The translations under genes were made by a program, and so were the position numbers. Below are positions 1 through 7,388 of a stretch of DNA of 20,677 bases, in pieces (within the stretch, counting starts at the first letter, position 1; every line of letters starts with the position of its first letter). The notes below the pieces were generated by a model. The model was given only the letters and a program-made list of their open reading frames with translations. It was not told the DNA's origin and searched no databases. This stretch comes from a virus. The stretch is taken from positions 1 through 20,677 of the IMG/VR virus record IMGVR_UViG_3300023174_006624. One strand, given 5' to 3'.

Positions 1-712
1 TCTTGTGCCAGTGTGCTTTTGCTAATATTCCATTAGTGATAATTTCAATTTCAACATCTTTATTGTTTACATCTAAGCCACTGAGTAATTCTCTATAGAT
101 TAAACTAGCAAATGGATCACCGTCACCGCTGACACTAAACTTTAAAAATTGACCGTGATTTTCGATTAGCTTGGTAATATGTTTGACAATCATCATCTTT
201 AAATCATACGCAGGGCCTTCGTTAATGAATACAAATTCTTTGCGACAGCTAGGACATGTTAAATTACAACTACTATCAATTGCAAAATTAATCCAATTGA
301 TGGTGTCCGGTTTATGGTCTATCCTGCCACTTAGATCGTTACTAGCAATCAGCCCGCAGATGTTATTGTCACAATACTTATAACTGCCGTCTAGGATAGA
401 CCTTTGAATTTCCCTTGCTCGAGCAATGCGTGGGATATCATCTAAAGAATCGAATTCCCAAATTTTGCCTAAACTAATTGGCAACCATGCTTGGCATATA
501 CAAGGAAATACATCTCCATTACCGTCAATGGTTATGGTGTTAAACGGATGATAGCAATAGCGGCCTTTTAAATTTAAGTCTTTTTCAAACGTGCCGCCAC
601 GCTGACCCCAGACACCGCGGAATTCTGGCAGGATCTGCTCTTCGCTTATAATGTTTGCATTTTTATATGCATTATTTGCGACATTGACTAGTGTGATTAT
701 TTTCTTACTCAA
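1..712 (-). CDS. Radical SAM protein with N-terminal auxiliary Fe-S-like region (partial, runs off left edge)
   Basis: The minus-strand frame is open from a TTG codon at 712 to the window edge, giving 237 residues. The radical SAM core is recognisable from CNLTCPSC (C149, C153, C156), the classical CxxxCxxC that binds a 4Fe-4S cluster and S-adenosylmethionine. SGDGDP at about 195-200 sits where the family has its GGEP-like SAM-binding loop. Upstream are further cysteines (C53, C71, C73, C114, C119), with GDVFPCIC resembling SPASM/twitch-type auxiliary cluster regions, here placed N-terminally. TTG at 712 overlaps the polymerase stop by eight bases, so translation is probably coupled to the polymerase gene. 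The substrate is unknown. The gene at 10206-11321 has the same architecture. The family is clear; the TTG start is an inference, because the frame has no better initiator. Confidence 0.8.
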   Translation of the reverse strand, partial: MSKKIITLVNVANNAYKNANIISEEQILPEFRGVWGQRGGTFEKDLNLKGRYCYHPFNTITIDGNGDVFPCICQAWLPISLGKIWEFDSLDDIPRIARAREIQRSILDGSYKYCDNNICGLIASNDLSGRIDHKPDTINWINFAIDSSCNLTCPSCRKEFVFINEGPAYDLKMMIVKHITKLIENHGQFLKFSVSGDGDPFASLIYRELLSGLDVNNKDVEIEIITNGILAKAHWHK

Positions 713-3386
713 AACTAAAAAAGCTATCAAATGTTGTGTTGATATTTGTGTTCTCGGTAATGTTCCAACTGAGCACACCTAATAAGTTTTCTACCTTTTG
801 ATCCACAATGCCAGATTCCATTAAATCTTGATCGAATGGCAAATCTTTAAACCAGCGTGGAATGTGTGTTTCGTCTGTTGGATAAGCTATGCTAGTATAA
901 CCCAATGGGTTAACCTTCATCTTACAAACGATAACCTTCATGCCGTCGACGATTTGCATGGCATAATTATCGCCATGCATCTTGCGTAACTTGTTCCAGT
1001 TCATGGCAGCACGAACGTGCCCAGGCATGTTGGCTTTGCCCAATCTATCTTCTTCCGCAGTATATTTGGTCAAGTTATTCACACGCTTGGGTGTACCCTT
1101 TTCCCATGCAGGCCGCTGTTGGAACAATATTTTAAATTCTTTAATTTTCTCGATAATCTCTTCTCGACCTGTACCTGTCAGCACATCATTAAGAATGCCG
1201 CTCAAGAAGTCTTGCACTACCTTGGGAGTATCACTACGTTTCAAATCCAACCCCATGGCCTTTACTTTGCCCGGCTTGCCTCCTGTGTCCAATCGCTTGC
1301 CTTCTTTGTCATAGATAAGAACAGCATAACGTTTCTTTTTAATAAACAAACCTTTGCTGGCAACTAGTTCCCTGCCACCTTTGATAATAGAACCGTTAGC
1401 TCTCGGGCAATGGCAAGCACGTTCCATGAACGCAGGAAATGACTCATTGACTTGGTCTGCGATACTGTCATATAGTTGCACACAAATATCTTTATTCCAT
1501 TCCATACGTCCAGCAGCCACATCTTCTTTGACTGCGGGCCATGCACTAAAATATACAGAGTCAGTATCACCGTAGATAACAGCTTCCCCCACATGATCAT
1601 ATGTACCAAAAATACATTCGTTAACAAAACTATCCATGTGCTTGGCAATAGTGCGTCCTGTCAAGGTAGTTGACTGTCCGATCCTGTGGTCAAAGAAACG
1701 ACAACCAGGATTAAGAATAGCACCATACAAACTGTTCAAGTTAATTTTCTTGACCAACTGACGTTTGTCCCAGTACTCTTGATCCTCTTTAGTGGTAGCT
1801 TCTTTAAGTTTGGCCTGCATTTCTTTACGTTCAGCATACCAACGTTCTAGCAAACCCGGAATAATACCTTTACGTTCATGAGTAAAGATAGTGCCGTTCG
1901 CACTGATGGTCCAGGGTTTGTTACTGTCAAACACAATACGCCAAACATCAGCAGCACTGCAAACGTCACTGGAGCCATCCACTTCCCAGTCGACGGTTAT
2001 TTCTGTACCGGACTCCCCGGCCATAACAGCTTCGTATTCGAGACTGCCAAACAAACCTTCCCAAGCACCAGCAAAGCTCATACCCGATGACATTCTGTCG
2101 CCGATTAGCTTATCCGTCATTATGGGTCTTAGCTGTCCAATAATTGTTTCTGGGCCCATGTTAAGGGCCCGAATAGCCGAGGGGTAGAGCGAGTTAATGT
2201 CAATGGCTCCGATGTATTCATGGACACCCTTTTTGGGATGAGCAACATAGGCACCTGCTGCTTGTGTTTCGCTGGGCTCATCCTCGTTTGTGTGGTCAAT
2301 TCTTGCTTTTCGGTTAGGTACGACCAATCCTTGACTGTGTGCTTCATTGATAATTGCCTGTTCTGTAGTTGCTACCGCGCCCATTGTTGTCTGCAATAAC
2401 ACCGTGTTATCGTGAGCAATGGTATTTGCCAAATCCAAGAAACGCAACTTCTTGTCTAACTTGGCTAGCAAGCGAGTGTCTTGTCTGTTGTATTCCAGGA
2501 ACTTGGGAAAATCTTTATTGTACAATTGATCCAATGTGCCTTCGTAGGCAGTCTTGCGTTCATCTAATTCGTATTCGCCGATGGCATCCAAACTGTAACT
2601 ATGGCGTTCTTCGTAGGTGTACTTTCGATATAGTTGCATGTAGTCCATATGCACACGACCAATCAAGTCAAATGTCGTGTTGGTGGCACCAAAACGATCA
2701 AATTCGCGTTGTTTAGGAAATTGTCCCCATAAGCATAAACGTCGAGTGTCATCCTTACTCAGCACACGAGTAATACGACCGATTGTGTAAGGAATATCAT
2801 AGCCCTCGCTGTTCCATCCGCTGAGAATGTCTGCTTCGTCAATTAGATTCAGGAATGTGTCCAGCATATCTTCTTCCCTATCAAAGATATAACAGTCCTC
2901 AAATTTGGCACAAATTTCTTCGGCAGTTTCCCAACTCATGCTCTTGGGTGGAATTGCCAATGTAACTAACTTGTCTAACCAGTCCAAATATACAGATATA
3001 GCAGTGATATTATTAAACGGATCAGTGGTTGGGGCAAATCCTCGTTCTGGATCAAAGTTTGCCTCAATGTCGAAAAATGCAGTATGCAGTTTGGGAGGTT
3101 CAAAACCCAAGTAATTTTCTTCAAGGCATCTGAACACAGGTTTAAAATCGCTTTCCCACACTCGTTTGTTGTTCTGTAGCCTAAGTTCTTTTTGGAATTC
3201 TTTATGACTCCTGGTGGTAAATTTAGTTACAGGTGTGCCGTAAATGGTTGAATGTTTACCCCTTGGGTCATCATAATAAAATGTGTAGTTAACCGGATAT
3301 TCCTGGTATACCCGTTGACCGTTTACACGTTCCACTACGTGTATTCGATCCTTCTGTTTGTCGTAAAGTGCGTCGATGTAACTAAT
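705..3386 (-). CDS. 43: T4 gp43-like family B replicative DNA polymerase (proposed ATT start)
   Basis: This is the phage replicative DNA polymerase with 3'-5' proofreading. With the ATT start at 3386 it has 893 residues; T4 gp43 has 898. Exonuclease motifs are FFDIEANFD (D106, E108), the NSEGYD segment (D197) and YNRQD (D303). Polymerase motif A is DINSLYPS (D396), motif B is KKINLNSLYG (about 546-555), and motif C is YGDTDS (D607, D609). KKKRY follows. The C-terminus, FDSFFSFE, resembles the aromatic clamp-binding tail of T4 gp43. The first conventional initiator is a GTG at 3335, which would discard 17 plausible N-terminal residues (starting SYIDALYDKQ) and leave no good ribosome site. ATT lies 8 bases after GAGGG. 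A near-consensus promoter lies upstream. The stop overlaps the downstream radical SAM gene. Function is very secure; the exact start less so. Confidence 0.96.
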   Translation of the reverse strand: MSYIDALYDKQKDRIHVVERVNGQRVYQEYPVNYTFYYDDPRGKHSTIYGTPVTKFTTRSHKEFQKELRLQNNKRVWESDFKPVFRCLEENYLGFEPPKLHTAFFDIEANFDPERGFAPTTDPFNNITAISVYLDWLDKLVTLAIPPKSMSWETAEEICAKFEDCYIFDREEDMLDTFLNLIDEADILSGWNSEGYDIPYTIGRITRVLSKDDTRRLCLWGQFPKQREFDRFGATNTTFDLIGRVHMDYMQLYRKYTYEERHSYSLDAIGEYELDERKTAYEGTLDQLYNKDFPKFLEYNRQDTRLLAKLDKKLRFLDLANTIAHDNTVLLQTTMGAVATTEQAIINEAHSQGLVVPNRKARIDHTNEDEPSETQAAGAYVAHPKKGVHEYIGAIDINSLYPSAIRALNMGPETIIGQLRPIMTDKLIGDRMSSGMSFAGAWEGLFGSLEYEAVMAGESGTEITVDWEVDGSSDVCSAADVWRIVFDSNKPWTISANGTIFTHERKGIIPGLLERWYAERKEMQAKLKEATTKEDQEYWDKRQLVKKINLNSLYGAILNPGCRFFDHRIGQSTTLTGRTIAKHMDSFVNECIFGTYDHVGEAVIYGDTDSVYFSAWPAVKEDVAAGRMEWNKDICVQLYDSIADQVNESFPAFMERACHCPRANGSIIKGGRELVASKGLFIKKKRYAVLIYDKEGKRLDTGGKPGKVKAMGLDLKRSDTPKVVQDFLSGILNDVLTGTGREEIIEKIKEFKILFQQRPAWEKGTPKRVNNLTKYTAEEDRLGKANMPGHVRAAMNWNKLRKMHGDNYAMQIVDGMKVIVCKMKVNPLGYTSIAYPTDETHIPRWFKDLPFDQDLMESGIVDQKVENLLGVLSWNITENTNINTTFDSFFSFE

Positions 3387-3394
3387 TTTAAAAA

Positions 3395-3399
3395 CCCTC
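3395..3399 (-). promoter_or_regulatory. Ribosome binding site that supports the ATT start of the polymerase
   Basis: On the minus strand GAGGG is followed by eight bases and then ATT (3386-3384). The spacing is normal for a Shine-Dalgarno site. There is no ATG, GTG or TTG at this distance, so the site argues that ATT initiates translation. A sequence error changing ATG to ATT cannot be excluded. Confidence 0.6.
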
Positions 3400-3425
3400 T
3401 TTTTTAATAAATATTTTTGCAGTCA

Positions 3426-3432
3426 CTAAATA
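3426..3432 (+). promoter_or_regulatory. Late-type promoter motif CTAAATA upstream of the di-iron protein gene
   Basis: CTAAATA on the plus strand is close to the T4 late consensus TATAAATA and to the motif reported for T4-like cyanophage late genes. It lies 42 bases before the ATG at 3475, inside the region transcribed early from the opposite strand. No clear Shine-Dalgarno sequence is visible before the gene. A seven-base motif alone is weak; the position and the lack of any other signal support it. Confidence 0.45.
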
Positions 3433-3446
3433 CTTATTAGCAGTGT

Positions 3447-3475
3447 ATTATATAACATAAAAAAGCAAAAGTCAA
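3447..3475 (-). promoter_or_regulatory. Sigma70-like early promoter for DNA polymerase
   Basis: Read on the minus strand: TTGACT (3475-3470), a 17-base spacer, then TATAAT (3452-3447). This is 11 of 12 matches to the bacterial consensus with ideal spacing. Transcription would begin near 3440 and leave a leader of about 54 bases before the ATT start. The -35 box overlaps the start codon of the divergent gene at 3475. The hexamers and spacing are identical to those at 10142-10170. Confidence 0.82.
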
Positions 3476-4314
3476 TGATTTCATTAGAAGTATATAAATT
3501 CCTCGAAGCCAATCGTTGGCACAGTCATGAAATTCCCTGGGACCAGTTCGATGGTTCCATAACCGATATCCAAGCTCGCTGGATGCGTAACAACTGTTTG
3601 AGCGAATTCAGCACAGCACCAGGCACTTATGCATTCATGAGAGACTTTCAAGACGATCCCGATTTCTATAGTTTCCTGGGAGTTTGGTTATTCGAAGAAC
3701 AAAAACATTTTTTGACGCAGTACGAATATTTACAACGATTTAGACCGGATCTTGTTCCTACAAAAAAACAAGTACAAGATATTAACTTTACCTTTCAACC
3801 TGCTCAGAATAGATATTCTATTATATTCTTGCACCACTGCGAAGAATTGGCAGTTATGAGTTTTTATGTCAATGCTGCCAAAGACGTAACTGAACCGGTC
3901 TTTAAGAAAATTTTATTATTGCTGGCTGCAGACGAATCTAGACATAGTAAGGTATTCTTCGACTTCTGTGCCAAGTACCTTGAAGAAGATTACTACAAAG
4001 CTGCCGACGGCATCAGTAAAATGGCCTTGTTCTTGACCAGTAACAGAAAGTCCAAGCACCCTGTGGTCAATTCCCTTGCTAACGACAGTGATAGACCCAC
4101 TGTACAGTCTAGAAAACCTGAACCAGATTTGCTGTCAGTCACGTGGAGCAAGAGTGTACAAGAAATAGATCCTGCAATTCTAAACAATAAGTTTTTAAAC
4201 TCATTGAGTAAGCTGTTGGGCAGAGAGTTTGCATGTTCTAAAGATATTCTTGAATTCAGACGAGAATTACGAGCTCAACATCCTGACGAGGCCGACAGTG
4301 TCGATTGCGGTTAG
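3475..4314 (+). CDS. Ferritin-like di-iron protein, acyl-ACP desaturase-like
   Basis: This 279-residue protein is the only convincing plus-strand gene. It has the paired carboxylate-histidine motifs of ferritin-fold di-iron oxidases: FEEQKH (E75, H78), CEEL (E123/E124), and ADESRH (E154, H157). Spacing and context resemble soluble acyl-ACP desaturases, whose motifs read EENRH, QERAT and DEKRH; the third helix of this protein (AADESRH) is especially close. A first-helix iron ligand could not be assigned with confidence. The C-terminal 80 residues (about 190-279) are polar and have no recognised fold. If active it would use O2 to oxidise a substrate, perhaps an acyl chain; N-oxygenases of the AurF type and other ferritin-like enzymes are alternatives. 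It appears to be a late gene (CTAAATA upstream) and its 3' end overlaps the convergent gene by 48 bases. Confidence 0.72.
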   Translation: MISLEVYKFLEANRWHSHEIPWDQFDGSITDIQARWMRNNCLSEFSTAPGTYAFMRDFQDDPDFYSFLGVWLFEEQKHFLTQYEYLQRFRPDLVPTKKQVQDINFTFQPAQNRYSIIFLHHCEELAVMSFYVNAAKDVTEPVFKKILLLLAADESRHSKVFFDFCAKYLEEDYYKAADGISKMALFLTSNRKSKHPVVNSLANDSDRPTVQSRKPEPDLLSVTWSKSVQEIDPAILNNKFLNSLSKLLGREFACSKDILEFRRELRAQHPDEADSVDCG

Positions 4315-4557
4315 CAAGATATAGTTAGCCAGCATACCAAAGCTCTTCCTAGTGTAAGCAGCCCATGCATACATAGCACAGCCACTAATCCAGATAGGGT
4401 ATAGTACAATAAGAGGAGGATTAGGCACGGTGACTGCCATGATGATTGAGCAACCAACACTAACAGCCCAAGCGAGCAACTCAATAGTAAAACGTATTGG
4501 ATTGGTTCTATAATCATCCCTGATCCATTTGAAGATGTCAGCTACAATATTGTTCAA
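4267..4557 (-). CDS. Small three-helix membrane protein, unknown function
   Basis: The protein has 96 residues. After a polar, amphipathic N-terminus (1-22) there are three hydrophobic segments at about 23-43, 48-68 and 73-93, so it is most likely an inner-membrane protein. The ATG overlaps the stop of the dsbA-like gene by four bases (ATGA), which implies translational coupling. Its last 48 bases lie under the end of the convergent plus-strand gene. Another frame over the same stretch is open for 68 codons but lacks this coupling. I do not recognise the family. A role in lysis timing, superinfection exclusion or transport would be guesswork. Confidence 0.75.
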   Translation of the reverse strand: MNNIVADIFKWIRDDYRTNPIRFTIELLAWAVSVGCSIIMAVTVPNPPLIVLYPIWISGCAMYAWAAYTRKSFGMLANYILLTAIDTVGLVRMLSS

Positions 4558-4820
4558 AGAGTCTTGCCCACAGTTTCCAGAATAGTGTTTAATTCATCGT
4601 GGTCGCGATTGGTTTCACCCAGTCTGGCCTTGTGTGCAATACGAATTGCTTTCTTCAAGGTGCCTGGTTTAATTTCTAATTCTTCAGCAATAGCTTTGAC
4701 TGTGTCACTGAGGCCAGCATTTAAATCTTCGATTTCTTGAAGAACTACCATGCCCTCGTTGATAAGTTGTGTAAGTTTGATTTTGGCTTCGCCATTGAAA
4801 CTGCGGTTGTAGTCGCTCAT
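4554..4820 (-). CDS. dsbA: DsbA-like double-stranded DNA-binding protein
   Basis: At 88 residues it matches the size of T4 DsbA (89), a small DNA-binding protein that binds near late promoters. The sequence is helical and charged, with a likely helix-turn-helix-like stretch at about 40-67 (KAIAEELEIKPGTLKKAIRI). T4-like marine phages carry a very similar small protein usually annotated as a dsDNA-binding protein; that match is from memory, not from a search. A strong ribosome site (AGGAGA, five bases before the ATG) and a sigma70-like promoter precede it, so it can be expressed independently of the sugar cassette upstream. It is coupled to the membrane protein gene downstream. Confidence 0.68.
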   Translation of the reverse strand: MSDYNRSFNGEAKIKLTQLINEGMVVLQEIEDLNAGLSDTVKAIAEELEIKPGTLKKAIRIAHKARLGETNRDHDELNTILETVGKTL

Positions 4821-4839
4821 ATATTTCTCCTAATTGTTG

Positions 4840-4868
4840 ATTATAAACTATTTACTCAGTGAATTCAA
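4840..4868 (-). promoter_or_regulatory. Sigma70-like promoter for dsbA
   Basis: Minus strand: TTGAAT (4868-4863), 17-base spacer, TATAAT (4845-4840). The -10 box is perfect and the -35 matches four of six positions. The -35 box lies inside the end of the upstream gene. Transcription would begin near 4833, just before AGGAGA. A GTAAATA sequence between the boxes resembles the late motif with one mismatch, so dual early/late use is possible. Confidence 0.65.
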
Positions 4869-5937
4869 GTGATTGCATGTGAGGATTTAACCATTTGACA
4901 GGTGGATGGTTTGATTCATCAAAGCTCACGCCCATGTGTGGCCAATCAAAATGCAATCTTGACATCAATAATAGATGTTTATCTCTTGCCTCTGACATTG
5001 CATCTTTGTTGATTCCTGGTGCGGTGATAATTTCTTTAATATAAGGAGACCAAAATTCAGGAATATCTAACAGCGTCCACTTATAATCTGTGCCTTTGCC
5101 GTCAGCAGCGTACAATGTGTCAACACATGGATTAATATTGACACATGCAGGGTCTCGCTCTTCGAATCCATATTTAATAACAATGTTTTTCTCAAAGAAT
5201 CCAGGCGGAATCTCCAGAGGAGGAGCATAGTCTGGACCTATGCCCACATGCCCGTATCCATCGAAATGTCTAAATTGTTCTTTAGTGGGCACAATCATGA
5301 GGTTGTTAGGCAGTACTAAACTATTCCAATGTTCAGTTCTAAAGATAAACATATCAGGATTTTTGACTTGATCCAGATACCAGTCGAAAAATTCTTTCCT
5401 CATGACCCTTAATGCATCGTTGTTGCCTGTGTTATATCTGACTAGACCTTCAGATAAGTATTCTCCGTCAAAATGACAACATGCTCGAATACTTTCCGGA
5501 TAATGGCTAGTCATAAAAGTTGAATCGATACGATCACCATAACCCACTCTCTTAATAGCATCACCCATGATCAAAATATTAGAGTCCATGAAAATATGAT
5601 CTTCATTACCAGCAGGAAAAATTATATCGTCACCGAGGTCATTCATTTCGGTTTGAATCTCCCTCCATTGTGCAATATTGTTGCATCTATACCAATGCAA
5701 ACTTAATTTTTCAGCTGGGAAGATAGAGCGGAGCCAGTGTTCCATTTCTTCCTGTTGATGTGCATGCCCGTCAGCCATTTCTAAATTAAAAATGAATTTA
5801 TTGATCAGTGGAATCAACGGTGCAAAACTAGCAAAACTGTATCTTGCTATATCAAATCGATTATCATTTCGCAAGTGATATCGCGGCTGTGGGTTAGGAC
5901 GTATGTCGCTTATTTTACAATTAAACCAAACTATCAT
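4852..5937 (-). CDS. Putative glycosyltransferase-like protein of surface-glycan loci
   Basis: The protein has 361 residues. No textbook domain is obvious. The stretch GDDIIFPAGNEDHIF (D103, D104) resembles the acidic motif plus aromatic residues of GT-A type glycosyltransferases. The N-terminus reads like a nucleotide-sugar-binding Rossmann start (MIVWFNCKISDIR). I recall similar proteins in bacterial polysaccharide loci, but this cannot be confirmed here. It overlaps the upstream GatZ-like gene by 17 bases and is the last gene of the sugar cassette, where a transferase that uses the activated sugar would make sense. It could also be another nucleotide-sugar enzyme. The 3' end carries the dsbA promoter. 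Confidence 0.5.
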   Translation of the reverse strand: MIVWFNCKISDIRPNPQPRYHLRNDNRFDIARYSFASFAPLIPLINKFIFNLEMADGHAHQQEEMEHWLRSIFPAEKLSLHWYRCNNIAQWREIQTEMNDLGDDIIFPAGNEDHIFMDSNILIMGDAIKRVGYGDRIDSTFMTSHYPESIRACCHFDGEYLSEGLVRYNTGNNDALRVMRKEFFDWYLDQVKNPDMFIFRTEHWNSLVLPNNLMIVPTKEQFRHFDGYGHVGIGPDYAPPLEIPPGFFEKNIVIKYGFEERDPACVNINPCVDTLYAADGKGTDYKWTLLDIPEFWSPYIKEIITAPGINKDAMSEARDKHLLLMSRLHFDWPHMGVSFDESNHPPVKWLNPHMQSLEFTE

Positions 5938-6919
5938 ATAAATTCTCGTAATATAAATCTAAACAGGCTGTGATTGCCCGGTGTACTTCTTTGTCTACAT
6001 CACAATGATGTGTGAGACTGTCTTCCAACTTAGCGTAAGCTGTACTATTATAACAATAATGACCTGCAATTGCAATTTTTAATCTGTCATTGTTATCTGC
6101 AGGGTCAATCATCCACTTGTGCCATTTGCCGCTTTCCAACACAGTTCTTTTAAATGGTTCTGCATCGACGTTGTGTTTTTCTGCCAAGTCAATAATGGTT
6201 TTGGTCTGGATGACGCCAAGCTGGGGAGCAATATTACATGCGTGGACGCCGGCTTGGTGCCTTAGTTTAATTTGATCGCCTGTTAGGTAATCGGCATTAT
6301 GTTCCTTCAACTTGACCCCCGCTGTAGTTGCATAGCCCACTAGTCGTTTAACCATGGGAACATCGAAGCTGCCCACTTGCCTGTCCTCCATGGTCAAACT
6401 GCCTGTTTGTGCAACCACAAACTGCATATTGGGAAATTGGCTAGCGAACTTAACATCCTGCTGATATTTTTTTACACCAGCAGCCACGCCTACGTTTTCT
6501 TCAGTTCCAAATTCAAACTTGATATTGGGATTTAGGTTTAAACAAAAATTAAATAACTCATCTGCTACATGGTAAGCATCTTCGCAACGGCTAGTGTCGA
6601 TGTGTATTAAATCAAATTCGTTTTCGATATCGCCAGCAATAGTCTTTTTAGTTGCTTCTATAGCAGCCCGTTGACTCAATGATTTTTCGACATCTAAAAA
6701 GTATGGTCCGCAATGGTCTCTGCACACCATCAAATATTCGCTACGCAACGGCTTTAATTGTTCGGCTAGTTGCTGTGTGTTCATAACATAACCGCTGGAG
6801 GCGTCAACTTGGTTTCGACTGGCAATAAACATTAACGGTCTTTGATTTGCAGCCGCATATCGTGCTAGGATATCGTTGATCATCAGGCTCATAGGCCCGA
6901 ATCCTAGTTTAAAATTCAT
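5921..6919 (-). CDS. GatZ/KbaZ-like class II tagatose-bisphosphate aldolase family protein
   Basis: The protein has 332 residues and appears to be a TIM barrel of the GatZ/KbaZ type (D-tagatose-1,6-bisphosphate aldolase, non-catalytic subunit family). Matching segments are ASRNQVDASSGYV (33-45), CRDHCGPY (66-73, where the family has GGDHLGP), EFGTEENVG (136-144), HNADYLTGDQ (207-216) and GVHACNIAPQLG (224-235). GatZ proteins are about 420 residues, so this is a shortened branch. In enterobacteria GatZ supports GatY; no GatY partner is seen, so this branch probably acts alone on a different sugar phosphate. It overlaps the HAD phosphatase gene by 11 bases. An aldolase followed by a sugar-acid phosphatase suggests synthesis of a phosphorylated sugar that is then dephosphorylated. 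The substrate is unknown. Confidence 0.72.
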   Translation of the reverse strand: MNFKLGFGPMSLMINDILARYAAANQRPLMFIASRNQVDASSGYVMNTQQLAEQLKPLRSEYLMVCRDHCGPYFLDVEKSLSQRAAIEATKKTIAGDIENEFDLIHIDTSRCEDAYHVADELFNFCLNLNPNIKFEFGTEENVGVAAGVKKYQQDVKFASQFPNMQFVVAQTGSLTMEDRQVGSFDVPMVKRLVGYATTAGVKLKEHNADYLTGDQIKLRHQAGVHACNIAPQLGVIQTKTIIDLAEKHNVDAEPFKRTVLESGKWHKWMIDPADNNDRLKIAIAGHYCYNSTAYAKLEDSLTHHCDVDKEVHRAITACLDLYYENLYDSLV

Positions 6920-7388
6920 AAGGAATTCCCATTTGTTTCATGATAGCGATGCTAGCATCCAAGTATGCTCCTTCTCCTCCCCTGCTGGGAGTAACATAAT
7001 CTGCCGCACTGCGAGCTTCTATACGTGCCTGTGCTGGCGCAATACCAAACTTTGCCGCCTTAATAATTTTAGCATCATGTATGCCATCTCCCATATAGGC
7101 AAGATTATCAAAACCGTAAGATTCGACAAATTGATATCTGGTTGCCTCGGGTACATAGTGTAGTTCACATTTCATATGGTCTTGTACTCGAGTTTTAATA
7201 ATATCCCAACCGTGTTTATCGGCACTGATAAAAATAAGTTTAACATGGCCACGCAGTAATTTAACACCATCGTGGTCGTAATTGCCAAATGCCTTGAAAG
7301 GTTTCAGTCCTCCAGAATCCCAATAGATATTGCCGTCGTTTAAGCAACCGTCGATGTCTGAAATAAAACACTTAAACATCGAATACAT
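6909..7388 (-). CDS. HAD-family phosphatase, KdsC-like (sugar-acid phosphate phosphatase)
   Basis: The protein has 159 residues. The HAD nucleophile motif is DIDGCLNDGN (D11 nucleophile, D13 acid), ISADK supplies motif II, and GDGIHDAKI is motif IV. SRGGEGAYLDA near the C-terminus matches the R-GG-GA signature of KdsC and related nonulosonate phosphatases, which lack a cap domain and act as tetramers. KdsC hydrolyses KDO 8-phosphate; relatives act on sialic-acid-type 9-phosphates. The start at 7388 overlaps the upstream gene by 17 bases; a second ATG at 7379 would also fit. It probably dephosphorylates the product made by the neighbouring aldolase-family protein. The specific substrate is inference. 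Confidence 0.82.
   Translation of the reverse strand: MYSMFKCFISDIDGCLNDGNIYWDSGGLKPFKAFGNYDHDGVKLLRGHVKLIFISADKHGWDIIKTRVQDHMKCELHYVPEATRYQFVESYGFDNLAYMGDGIHDAKIIKAAKFGIAPAQARIEARSAADYVTPSRGGEGAYLDASIAIMKQMGIPYEF

Noticed and set aside
2369-2716. Plus-strand open frame of 115 codons inside the polymerase gene
   Set aside because: It is antisense to conserved polymerase motifs, has no recognisable domain and no ribosome site.
705-3335. GTG at 3335 as the polymerase start
   Set aside because: It would lose a plausible N-terminus, lacks a ribosome site, and would make the protein shorter than T4 gp43; ATT at 3386 with GAGGG fits better.
4311-4517. Minus-strand 68-codon frame in another phase over the membrane protein gene
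   Set aside because: The 96-codon frame has the ATGA coupling with dsbA and a better membrane-protein pattern.
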